A stretch of 64,000 bases of DNA from Cinnamomum chago. Lineage: Eukaryota; Streptophyta; Magnoliopsida; Laurales; Lauraceae. How positions within the stretch are numbered: the stretch's first letter is position 1; every line of letters starts with the position of its first letter. The stretch covers positions 22,819,001 to 22,883,000 of the forward strand of contig CP142460.1 in assembly GCA_038049695.1 (NCBI GenBank), written 5' to 3'. Both the position numbers and the translations under genes were made by a program. The notes under the pieces are model-generated. The model saw only the letters and a program-made list of their open reading frames with translations, did not search any database and had not been told where the DNA came from. Below are positions 46,236 to 56,619 of this stretch, in pieces.

Positions 46236-46312
46236 TTAATGTTCGGAAACACAGGGCCGAACAAACTGCATTTGTTCAGCACTGTGTTTCCGAACAAATG
46301 TTCAGTTCGCCC
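46236..46312. repeat. GTTCGG...CCGAAC cassettes between the two MULE genes
   Basis: GTTCGGAAACACAGGGCCGA with AC, then GTTCAGCACTGTGTTTCCGA with AC, form a pair that can also fold on each other (GGAAACACAG / CTGTGTTTCC). It lies between the two converging 3' ends. Confidence 0.85.
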
Positions 46313-46570
46313 CTTTCGAAGATTTTCATATACACTTTTGAAGATTTCTGGTCCTACATCTGTAACAATTCAAGCATATTCCAAACATAAAATCAAAGGT
46401 AAAATAAACAAAATACCATTTGAATTAACTAAGAAAGAACAACCACTTTCCAAATAAAAGACTACTTAAAAGAGGATCCAAGTCTTATAACAACCATCCA
46501 AATTACAAAAAAAAAAAATCTAAAGAAATACAAGCATTCATTTTTGTTAGTCAAACTTCTTCATATTTCA

Positions 46571-48448
46571 TCAGTTGTTCCTTCCCCTTGTTGACCTGCT
46601 GCGGGTGTAACTCTGTCCACTCATGTGGGGTTGTCGAATGGTTCGTTGAGCATCGACAATGGACATTCCCCGTAAAACGTGGGCAACCTGATTCACATGG
46701 GTATATAGTCCTCGTGGATCTTCAACCCAATGGTCGTCACCCCTTTCCATGACTTCATCAAGAATGAATAGTGCATCCGAATTACGATGCTCATAGTCCA
46801 CCGTATTGCTTGACTGTGTTTCGTCGGGTCCGGGTGCAAAATTAGAGTGATGATTTGGGTTTTGTAATATCCTCCACGAGACTCATTTATACCAATCCAT
46901 ATACCCGGGAACACAATCTGCAGGACGCCTTACTGGTTGACTACGGTTCAATGCAGACAGTAAGTGATTAGGCCAGCCCTCTCAAATTTGATTCATGTAT
47001 TGATACGCGATATGGTAGTCACGGGCAGTCGGATCCCACATAGCGCGAATGGGGGCTAATGGCGGTGGAGGAATAGTTTGTACTCTCCCAAACTGTCTGA
47101 GCACCCTATCCGGATGATAAGGCTTAACAACATCCATGCACTTGATACATCCACAGTAGTATGCAACCTCGTTGAAAGGGTGATAGCGCCTACCATCACG
47201 ATATGGGTCCCAAGTGACCTGAAAATTGTGAATCCAAGTATAAGATATGAAAATACATAATACAGAATAATGACTTCATGTGATAGAAAATGAGTAAGAA
47301 AATTTGCGTAATTACCAAGTTAGTGCTCATGGAATCAAGTCTCTCTCGTAATGCTTGTAAAGGCGCAGACTCCCTTCGAGGGACCCATCGATGGACCTGG
47401 AGGTGATCAGGCTGATAGTGAATGTTTGGAGTTGGAGCCAAACATTCGAAGTGCTTGTACACCCAAGCTTCAAGCAGAGTCAGGTAACCGGCAATTTGTT
47501 TAACTTCACGCCGGGTTGCTAACCCCAACTGCCTGTATAAGTATGCCAGTGCAGCAATACCCCATGCATATGTACGTACGTTTTCCAAATCCACCAGATG
47601 TGTAAGAAATATGATCGGCACCCTTATGCCACTCTTGTCTGTGAACAACGTACATCCCAGTAAGTACAGAAGGTAAGCTCTAACTGCACAATCAACCATC
47701 TCCTCTCCATCATCGTCAGACATTCCACCAAACCTTTCTCGTAGTCACTCCAATCTAACAGATTGGCCCCGCACCTGGATCAGCTTATCATGTGCCACTA
47801 TGGGTTCTACTCCTAGTGCATCAACAAGGAGTGCTTGAGCTGCCTCATATGTCATTCTATCATTATACGAGACAGTCCGCCCCGTCACTGGGATGCCTAT
47901 GATGGATGCAACATCATCTAAAGTGATGGTCATCTCACCAAATGGCATGTGAAAGGTGTTAGTTTCAGGTTGCTACCTTTCACAAAACCCGATACAATAA
48001 TCTTATTGACAGAGCGGTATGATGCAGTAACTAAGGGAGCCAAACTGGACCTGGACATCCATCACCTGAACCTATCAGACCTATTCAATTGCCATTACCA
48101 CAATGGCACTTTCTGACCATGGCTTAGACACTTCAGTGGTCCTCGATCCTGCAGTCAACAATTATAACATCATTATTGAATAAATTCACAACTTAATCAA
48201 TCAATCAAACTTCATATGAAACAAACGAAAAGCACCTGTCCACTCCAAATATACCCAGCTATATGTGTAACAAAGCTGGTCAATAACGACCTATCCCGTG
48301 GCCCATGAGCTGGTTGCTCTTCCATATCTGGTTGTTCTTCAGCTAGCTCATCAGGGACCTCCGGTTCTTCTACGACATCTTCCACCTGGTGGCGTCGTCT
48401 CCTATTTGAGGCGGTAGGTCACACCCTGGAAGAGCTTGGTCGGTCCAT
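46571..48448 (-). pseudogene. plant mobile domain (PMD, MAIN-like) gene
   Basis: Exons fit 48448-48236, 48148-47316 and 47218-46571. The first encodes an Arg-rich then acidic N-terminus ending HIAGYIWSGQ. The second has MPFGEMTITLDDVASIIGIP, VDALGVEP, DCAVRAYLLYLLGCTLFTDK, a WGIAALAYLYRQLG segment and HRWVPRRES, the core of the plant mobile domain known from MAIN/MAIL1 and from transposons. The third has VTWDPYRDGRRYHPF, CGCIKCMD and VLRQFGRVQ. Stops lie near 48421, 47745, 46981 and 46887. The gene faces the transposase tail to tail, about 625 bp apart. Confidence 0.8.
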
Positions 48449-48622
48449 ATCTGAAATATAGAAATAAAGTTTTTGAAGAATAATAGAAAACTATGTTTTT
48501 AGAATAAGCAAATAATGCCATATAGATGAAAACAAAAATAAAAATCAATGTTTTATGTGGGTCACGAAATGTAACTGAAAAAACAAAAACCACTCAACAT
48601 ATTCACAAAACAAAAACCCTTG

Positions 48623-48785
48623 GAATGTTCGGACCTGAATGTCCAAACAAAATGAGCTTGTTCGGACCTTCATGTCCGAACAAATAGCCTTTGTTTAGAC
48701 CTTCATGTCCGAACAAATAGCCTTTGTTCGGACATTCAGGTCCGAACAAATACCCTTTGTTCGGACATTCAGGTCCGAACAAACA
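48623..48785. repeat. GTTCGGAC...GTCCGAAC cassettes, right MULE copy
   Basis: Five units of the type GTTCGGACCTTCATGTCCGA with AC are spaced every 32-34 bp with spacer AAATAGCCTTT. They lie upstream of the PMD gene, mirroring the array upstream of the transposase. Confidence 0.9.
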
Positions 48786-49281
48786 TCGCGGGATTTGGTT
48801 GCGAAGGTGGATAGAATGCAACCCAAATGCATTAAAAACACTCACATTGTTTGTAAAAATTTACAATGAACGAGAATATAACCCCATAACAAGTTTTCAT
48901 GGAAGAAAAGGCAATCTAGAAAGGAAAAAATGGTAAAGAAGAGATGGGGAAAAAGAAGAAATGATAGTTTTAGGGATCCATTTACTTACCTTTGAAAGAG
49001 GAGATTGATGGAAACAACGGGCAACGTCGGATGGACGCCTGAGGAACGCCGGATGGACGCCGGAGAAATAGTGTCATTTGTGGAAGTTCTGTGTAGGCTT
49101 TGATGTTAGATACAGAAACGGTGACTGTGCGTGAGAAGAAAGAGATGATGATGTGGGTGGAAAGAAAGAGGGGAATGGAGGGATGGGTAGTATAGGAAAT
49201 GTTGGTGTGTGGGAAAAGAAATAATATCATTTTTAAATTTTATAAATGTGTGTAGATAAAAATATTGTGGGAAAAGTTAAA

Positions 49282-50243
49282 GAGAGCTGCTACCTGCACA
49301 CTGCATTTTGCTCTCTACACACTGCATTTAAAAAAAAAAAAAATTCCTAAACTACCCTCGCCCTCTCCTTCCCTCTCTTTCTCCATTCTCCACGTTGTCC
49401 ACCGCCCGCCCTCCCACCCACCCTCTCCCCTTCCTCTCTTCTCCCTCTTCCTTTCCATTTCCCTCTCTATTTCCCTCTATTTCCCTCTCCCTGCTCGTCG
49501 CGGCCAGCTACCCGCCCACTCTCCATCTCCTTCTCCCTCTCTATTTCCCTCTCCCTGCTCATCACCGACCGCCGCTCGTTCACCCTCTCCCCATCCTCTC
49601 TCCCTCTCACGGTGGACAAGCAAATGGAGAAGAATCAAATACTTTGGATGTAAAAAATAAATAAAATTTGCAATTGAAATCGGCGAACCCGATTCGTTCG
49701 GCGTTACAGGGCCGAAGAAACAGAGAACCCGATTCGTTCGGCGTTACAGGGCCGAAGAAACAGAGTTTGTTCGGCCCTGTAACTCCGAACGAATCGGATT
49801 CGCCGATTTCAATGGCAACTTTTTTTTTTTACATTCAAAGCATTTGATTCTTCTCCATTTGCTTGTCCACCGTGAGAGGGAGAGAGGAAGGGGAGAGGGT
49901 GACCGGGCGGCGGTCAGTGAGGAGCGGGGAGAGGGAAATAGAGAGGGAGAAGGAGAGGAAAAGGGAGAAGGAGAGTGGACGGGCAGCGGGTGGCGACGAG
50001 CAGGGAGAGGGAAAGAGAGGGAAATGGAGAGGGAGAAGGAGAGGGAAATGGAGAGGAAAAGGGAGAGGAGAGGAAGGGGAGAGGGTGGGCCGGCGTGGGG
50101 TGGGCGGGCGGTGGACAACGTGGAGAAGGGAGAGAGAGAGGGAAGGAGAGGATGAGGGTAGTTTATGAATTTTTTGATTTTGTGTTTTTTTTATTAAATG
50201 CAGTGTGTAGAGAGGAAAATGGAGTGTGTAGGTATCCACTCTC
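49282..50243. mobile_element. 962-bp foldback element
   Basis: Nearly the whole element is one inverted repeat: left arm from GAGAGCTGCTACCTGCACAC, right arm (read inward) from GAGAGTGGATACCTACACAC. Shared inner landmarks are CACACTGCATTTAA, CTAAACTACCCTC, the CCACGTTGTCCACCGCCCGC block and GTCCACCGTGAGAG. At the centre a 40-bp unit with GTTCGGCGTTACAGGGCCGA is tandemly duplicated (49686-49765) and faces GTTCGGCCCTGTAACTCCGA with AC. Flanks AAGTTAAA (49274-49281) and AACGTTAAA (50244-50252) may be a target duplication with one indel. The central motif is close to the cassettes of the neighbouring Mutator-like element. The long GA/CT frames on both strands are compositional. Confidence 0.8.
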
Positions 50244-50479
50244 AACGTTAAATTTGGTGTTCCAATAGCTACCCCCAATCAAAAAGCCCTGACAGCCTAT
50301 CATAGGCCGCGTACCGGAAAAGTAAGTTCTCTCCATCTCATTTCTCTCCCTCCAATCAATCTCCCCCAGCAGCAAGATCCATTTAACGAGAGATTTCATT
50401 ATGACCGTTGGATTCCTGCAAATGGACTTTTTACAGTGGGGTCCACTGAATGAAACCCTACCAAACAAACAAAAGTCGA

Positions 50480-52266
50480 AGTGAACTGCACCAGGGACGA
50501 TGCAGACGGAGGAGGAGGAGGAGGAGAGAACGGAGATGAAAGAAAGAGAGGGAAAAAGATGGAGAAGAAGAAGAAGATTGCATTCTTAAAACTAACCCTA
50601 ACAACAATCTATCAAACGATCGAATGAGAGTTGCCTCCTGCAATGCCCCCACGTCGTCTTCCTCATCATTAAAGCAACTGTAAGTACACGGACTTGGATT
50701 TCCACTGCAAAAACAGCTATAACTTTTCTTTCAACACATACTTAATAATGCATTATCGAGAACCCCCAATTCACTCACGATCTTTCTTTTGTTTTTTCGT
50801 TTGTTTCAATCACTCTATTTATGGGTGATAGACTGTATGGGTGATAGACTGTGGGTATGATTCTGATTGGAGTGAGATTTTGCCTTGGGACAGAGATTTT
50901 GAGAGGACCCAGTGATGGATACATAGGCTTAGAGATTCTGTGCAGTTTGGCAAGGCTAAAAATGGGGTCTATTTGACTTACAATTGATCCAAACATGTGT
51001 TGAGGCTTTAGACTGTTTGGGAAAGTCTCTTTTCATCTATATTTTGAATCAACATTAAACAGTTTTGCCTCTTTTATAGAAATTAACCAAAGGTAGAGAA
51101 TCCAAACATGACCATTTTATGTTATTTTATCAACAAGTTTGCCCTTATGACTTTTACTATATGACTAGTTTGCCTGTAAAGCATGACAAGTTTGCATGTC
51201 CTGTATAACAAGTTTGCCCATATGTCAGACTGGCTGGAGTTGTGCAAGTGACAACGAAAATATTAGATGTTAAAACTCTCAGATGAGAGGTTTTACCACA
51301 TGATTCTCTGCGACATTTGTGGTATGTTGTTTATGAATCTCATTTTTATGTAAGTACCTTTAGTTTACCTGAATTCTAAATAGTTCTTCGATCCTTCTAT
51401 GAATCCAACAGAAGCAACATAAATTATAATGTCTAGTGTTAGTGTTAGTTCTTGGATTGCTCCTTACATTTGTTCATGTGCTTGTTTTCTCTATTGTTCA
51501 AGTGTGAAACTACCCAGTTTTGAAGTATTCAAGTGTAATGACTTAAACATTTAATTATCCTTAGTTCTGCTTACATTTAATCAAACTTTAACAAGCTTGA
51601 AAGTAACACTTGTTTTGGTTCGGCAGATGAGCACTTGTTTTTGGGAGTAGGGTGAAACACTAGAGAATAAATACACATTCTTGATTTCTGTTTACTTTTC
51701 ACATGCCTTACATCTTAGATTTTATTTATTCTGTAATTATGCATTTCTTATTTCCTTACTATTTTTCTTTCGTTTCTTTTCTTTTCCTTTTTGATTTTGT
51801 AGTCCAGTCTTGTGGATTATTCTATTGAAGAAGCTGCAGTTGCAACAACTATTTGGGTTTGTCTTTGCCATTAGTATAATGCCACGTGAACCAGACATAG
51901 GGTGGCAACACGGGAAAATGATTGGGGGGCATAGGCACCATGTCCAGTGCAATTATTGCCACCGAATCATGATTGGAGGCGTTACTCGTTTCAAAAAACA
52001 CTTGGCTAGAAGAAAAGGGGAAATTACAGGTTGTGAGGCTGTTCCCCAAGAAGTAAGAGAGATGATAAAACGGCATTTAGCAGCTGGAGAAGTGAAAAGG
52101 AAATCACAGAAGAGGGAGATAAAGGCAGATGTGGAGCACTTGAATGCAGAGCCTTCTGATGATAAGGACACGCAGTCAGATGAATCAGATAGGGAGATAG
52201 CTGCTGCCAGACTAGAAAGATTGCGAACCTTGGGCAAAGATGAAGCTCATATTCCAATTGTTAATG
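50480..52266 (+). CDS. BED zinc-finger protein gene (5' part)
   Basis: A 5' UTR exon ends at a donor AACT|GTAAGTAC (50679/50680). The acceptor TTTTGTAG is at 51802. The coding frame opens at ATG 51879 and runs to a donor-like TTAATG|GTGTAC near 52266. The 129 encoded residues hold a BED zinc finger (GWQHGKMI, HVQCNYCHRIMIGGVTRFKK, then HLARRKGEITGC: C-x2-C...H-x-H/C), then a Lys-rich and acidic linker (KRKSQKREIKADVE, DDKDTQSDESDREIAAARLE). In plants this N-terminus precedes DUF659 and hAT-dimerisation domains in hAT transposases and in genes domesticated from them. Those parts are not seen; the next intron contains a LINE and later exons may lie beyond 56 kb or be lost. The frame has no stop. 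Confidence 0.65.
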
Positions 52267-52440
52267 GTGTACTATTTTCTTCCTTTTTATATGTAGTTGT
52301 ATTATTGTCATTACCCTAATTCAATCAATTAGTGTATGAAGTTCAATTTAAATATTTAATTTTTAGTTTTTTATGGACTCAAGATTTGCACTATATGGTA
52401 CACAGTAGTACACAGAGATATTGATTTACATACGGATATA

Positions 52441-52454
52441 TGTGAGAGTAGAAT
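52441..52454. repeat. LINE target-site duplication, left copy
   Basis: TGTGAGAGTAGAAT, identical to 55756-55769. An extra A on both sides could make it 15 bp. Confidence 0.9.
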
Positions 52455-55400
52455 GCTCTCGTGGACTTACCATTGGGTGGAGCTAGTTTTACCTGGTCCA
52501 ACCATCAATCCACTCTGTCACTGTCGCGCCTTGACAGATTCCTAATATCAAGTGATTGGCTTGATTTATTTCCTCAAGTTTTGCGAACTACTCTTTATAA
52601 ACCAACCTCTGATCACTGCCCGATTCTTTTGGATACTAACTGTGAAAGATGGGGTCCTGCCCCATTTTGCTTCGAGCTAATGTGGTTGGAAGAGAAGAGT
52701 TTTGTTGAGAAGATTAAGCTGTGGTGGAAGAACTGTGAGGTTAATGGAAGTGCGGGGCTAAGATTGCTGATTAAGCGTAAAAAGTTGAAAGAGGAAATCA
52801 AGGAGTGGAATAAAAATCACTTTGGGGATATTAGGTGTGCCAAAACTGGTATTCTTGAAGAAATCAAGAGCCTGGACATCCAAGAGGAAGCTCGCTGTTT
52901 GACTGAGGAAGAGTTGACAAGAAGAGCATCTTTGAAGATTGATTTTGAAAGGAAAGTGAAAGAGGAAGAAATTAGTTGGAGACAAAGATCGAGGTGCAAA
53001 TGGCTCAAAGAGGGGGATAAGAACGCCAAGTTTTTCCACGGGATGGCATCAACAAGATTGAGAAAAAACAGGATTACCTCCTTGGTGGATGTGGATGTGA
53101 GGTTATCCGATCGGGAGAATATTGTTAATCATATTAAAGATTTCTTTGCTACCCCGTATGCTAAGGAAGAGTGGGACAGACCAGCATTGAATAACTTACA
53201 GTTCGACACTATTGGGGAAGTGAATGCTGCTTATTTGGAAAGTGAGTTTGAGGAGGCAGAAGTGAGAGAGGCTGTGTTCGCTTTAAGAGGGGATAAAGCT
53301 CCAGGTCCGGATGGATTCACGATAGCTTTCTTTCATCGGTTCTGGCATACCTTAAAAGAGGATATCATGGCGTTCTTGACTGAATTCCACTTGAGAGGCA
53401 AGCTTCCAAATAGTATTGGCGCTTCTTTCATTACTCTTATCCCCAAGAAACAGGGCGCTAATTGTTTGAAGGATTTTAAACCAATAAGTCTTATTGGCAG
53501 TATATATAAGATCTTGGCTAAGGTTTTGGTAGCGAGACTGATAAAAATTATGCCAACCATCATTTCTCAATCACAAGGGAGACAAATCCTTGATGGGGTT
53601 CTTATTGCTAACGAGTGTTTGCACTCGAGGCACAAGGATAACTTGCCAGGGGTGTTATGTAAGCTAGACTTGGAAAAGACATATGATAGAGTTGACTGGG
53701 ATTTCCTATCATACTTGATGTGTAGAATGGGATTTGGGCTCAAGTGGAAAGGTTGGATCTTGAAGTGTGTTTCATCCGCTAGATTCTCTATTATGGTCAA
53801 TGGGTCTCCAAATGGTTACTTTGTTGCTCAGAGAGGCCTACGTCAGGGTGATCCTCTTTTTCCTCTCCTTTTTGCCATGGTTGGGGAGGTGTTAAGTCGT
53901 ATGATATTAGCTGCGGGCGAGGCAGATATGATTTCTAGATTTAAACTGGCGATTAGTGGCCCAACGGTCACTCATTTGCAGTATGCTGATGATACTCTAA
54001 TTTTTTGTGCAGCAGTGGAAGAGCAAATAAAAAATGTAGTAGCAGTCCTTGTGTTTTGAAGCGGTTTCGGGTCTCAAAGTTAATTTCTCTAAAAGTGCTC
54101 TTATAGGCATCAAGGTGGAGGCTCATCTAGTGGAGGTCCTAGCGATCATAATGGGATGCAAGGTTGGGTCTTTTCCGACCACCTACCTTGGGTTACTCCT
54201 TTGCCTTGGGAGGCCTTCCAAAGAAGTATGGAATCCGGTGGTGGAGAGAGTAGAATAGAAGCTGGCTACATGGAAGGCAAAATACTTATCTCTCGGGGGA
54301 AGAATTACCTTGATTCAATCGACACTCTCTAACCTTCCAACGTACTTCATGTCCATGTTCAAATGCCCGGCATCGATCGTCAGTCGAATTGAGAAGTTGC
54401 AGCGGAATTTTCTTTGGCAAGGAAATGACACTAAGAAAAAGTATCATCTGGTTCTGTGGAACCAAGTTTGTAGGTCTAAAAGGGAGGGTGGTCTAGGTTT
54501 CAGATCTCTAAAGATTATGAACCGAGCCCTTCTAGGGAAATGGTTGTGGAGAATTGGAGATCAGTTAGATAGTTTGTGGAGACATATCATTTTGTCCAAA
54601 TATTGGGTGAGACAGAATGGTTGGGACATTGATGGACCATCCTACAGGTGCTCAAGTTGGTGGAAAGGTATTGTGGGCATTAAGGACTCTTTTGATTCAC
54701 AAACTAGGTACCATGTTGGGATAGGTGAAGACATCTTCTTTTGGCATGATGTTTGGGTGGGGATACTCCTTTAGCGGTGCAATTTCCGAACCTGTACAGT
54801 TGATCTAGGAATAGACAAGCAAAGGCGATTGATTATATGGATAGGGTTGCGAACAGGGTCCTCTGGGGTCCAATTTTCAGAAGAGATTTGACAGAGTCGG
54901 AAGACGAGAACCTTATGACTCTCCTTGACAAGCTTGGTCGGATTTTTATACCTATAGAAGGGGATGATAAAAGAGTGTGGGCTGCCTCAAAGGATGGTGT
55001 ATTTTCTGTTTCTTCTTTCTTCGCTGTGCTGTCAAACACTCACAATTCTCACAATTGGTTTGATTACCTTTGGAAGACCAAGGCTTCTCCTAGAGTCCTG
55101 GCGTTTGGTTGGTTAGCTCTTCGAGGCAACATCCTCATTATGGATAATCTCCGTCGACATGAGGTGGTTCTAATCAACGCTTGTCCACTATGCCTATCGG
55201 TAGAGGAGACTGTGGATCATCTTTTGCTTAATTGCAATTTCGCGCAAGCTATTTGGACTTCTACCCTGGATTGTTTTGGCTGTAGCTGGGTCCTCCCTTG
55301 ATCCATTTCGGGATTCTTTGATGCTTGGAAGTTTGGATTTCAATCCAAGAGAGGAAGGCTACTTTGGCGTTCATCTTTTGTTGCCAACATTTGGACAGTT

Positions 55401-55755
55401 TGGAAGGAGAGAAATAGGCGTTGCTTTGAAGATTGTTCTTCTCCTTCAGTAGTTGTTGCTACGAGAGTCAGATTCCTCGCTGCGTCCTGGTTTCTGTGTT
55501 GCCAGAATTTTGGGGAGTGCCTATGGAGCTTATGCTGTTTACATGGAGGGAAGTAGTATTATCTTTATCTTTTGGTTTCACTTTTTGGGGCTTTAGGCCT
55601 ATTTAGGAGACTTGTCTATCCTCTTTTGCTTCTTTGGATGGTTTCTCTGTTCCATTGTATTTCTCTTTGCTCTTCAGTATATATCTTTTGTACTGCTATG
55701 CTTTGATTAATACAATTCACCATTCAAAAAAATAATAAAATAAAATAAAATAAAA
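52455..55755 (+). mobile_element. 5'-truncated L1-type LINE
   Basis: It starts within the endonuclease domain, runs through RT and a C-terminal zinc-binding segment, and ends in an A-rich tail (AAAAAAATAATAAAATAAAA and more, about 55727-55755). A perfect 14-bp duplication brackets it, the signature of target-primed reverse transcription. The truncation at the 5' end and the A tail fit. It lies in the intron after the BED exon, in the same orientation as that gene. Confidence 0.9.
52461..55541 (+). pseudogene. LINE ORF2: endonuclease end, reverse transcriptase, zinc-binding C-terminus
   Basis: The first frame (52461-54059) begins in the endonuclease C-terminus (LPLGGASFTWSNHQS, RLDRFLIS, TSDHCPILL), then RT: LRGDKAPGPDGFTIAFF, ITLIPKKQGANCLKDFKPIS, CKLDLEKTYDRVDWDFL, RGLRQGDPLFPLLF and LQYADDTLIFC with the catalytic ADD. 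A small deletion near 54050 shifts to frame 54049-54258. A stop (54256) precedes KLATWKAKYLSLGGRITLIQ. A 1-base loss near 54760 shifts again. The C-terminal frame has ACPLCLSVEETVDHLLLNC, the zinc-binding segment of plant L1 ORF2. A stop near 55300 precedes SISGFFDAW. The element is dead. Confidence 0.85.
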
Positions 55756-55769
55756 TGTGAGAGTAGAAT
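55756..55769. repeat. LINE target-site duplication, right copy
   Basis: TGTGAGAGTAGAAT directly after the A-rich tail, identical to 52441-52454. Confidence 0.9.
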
Positions 55770-56600
55770 ATGTACAATCATATTTGTGTGTGCGTGTGTT
55801 ACTGTGTTTATTGTTCTTTATATGTATTTTTTTATCTTTCTTATTTTATATAAAAACCACATTGACTTTCTCAATTTCATCTGTCTTGAAAAGTTGACTT
55901 AATGATTAATTATGTTTCTTCTTAGTTGGAATTCATATATTAAACCATTTTGTATACTGTGTGGCTGAAGGAGACGGTCTGACAAAATGCTTTTTCTTAT
56001 CCAACAACTAACACTTTCCTCAAATATGAGACTGGAAGATGCTGAGAGTAACACATGAAAAACCACATACCTGCTTATAATAATATTTTCACAGACAAAA
56101 TAAGAAAAAAAACAGACGAATGATTTATCCACCCATCAGCCTTGCCCATCTGAACAAAACAATCAGAAACTTTTGAGTAATGAAATCTTTGAGTTTCCCT
56201 TGTTTGTAATGTACCTTTTATTTATCTATTTTTTTTAAAAACTATACAAATTTACAGAGATTTTCTGTAGAAAATCAGAAATTCTAGAAAATATTAGAAG
56301 AAAGAAAGAAAAAAGAAAGGAAGAGGAAAATTGAGTAGGAAAAGAGAAAGGGATTGCTGGCTGTCCTTCTTATGGTTGGTTGTCCAGCATCCTTAAGTAT
56401 TTTCACCTAAAAAGTAATATTTTTCATATTAACAAAACCCCTTGTCCTTCTTATGGTTGGTTGTCCAGCATCCTTAAGTATTTTCACCTAAAAAGTAATA
56501 TTTTTCATATTAACAAAACCCCTTATAATTTCCTATATATATAAAATAAGTCCCTGATATATTAAAGTTACATAAAACTCCATGAAACTAATTTTTGATA
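55770..56600. other. no gene recognised
   Basis: AT-rich DNA that would be intron of the BED gene. The only clear structure is the 81-bp duplication at 56362-56523. Confidence 0.4.
56362..56523. repeat. perfect 81-bp tandem duplication
   Basis: TGTCCTTCTTATGGTTGGTT... to ...AACAAAACCCCT occurs twice, head to tail, without a mismatch that I can see, so it is recent. Confidence 0.9.
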
Positions 56601-56619
56601 TTCTGAACTGTTTTCTAAC

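Larger units (their letters stand above)
42735..49258. mobile_element. Mutator-like element with transposase-OTU gene and PMD gene
   Basis: Two multi-exon genes converge: a FAR1/MULE transposase with an OTU domain on plus (43257-45946) and a plant-mobile-domain gene on minus (48448-46571). GTTCGG...CCGAAC cassettes sit upstream of each gene and between their 3' ends. The outer regions, CT-rich at the left (42740-42830) and its rough complement at the right (49090-49200), look like degenerate terminal inverted repeats, but I could not align exact ends or a 9-bp duplication. Both genes carry several stops. Confidence 0.6.

Noticed and set aside
49265..50168. Several 90-147-codon frames in the foldback element on both strands
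   Set aside because: They mirror each other across the inverted repeat and encode only Ser/Pro/Leu or Arg/Glu/Gly runs set by the CT/GA bias.
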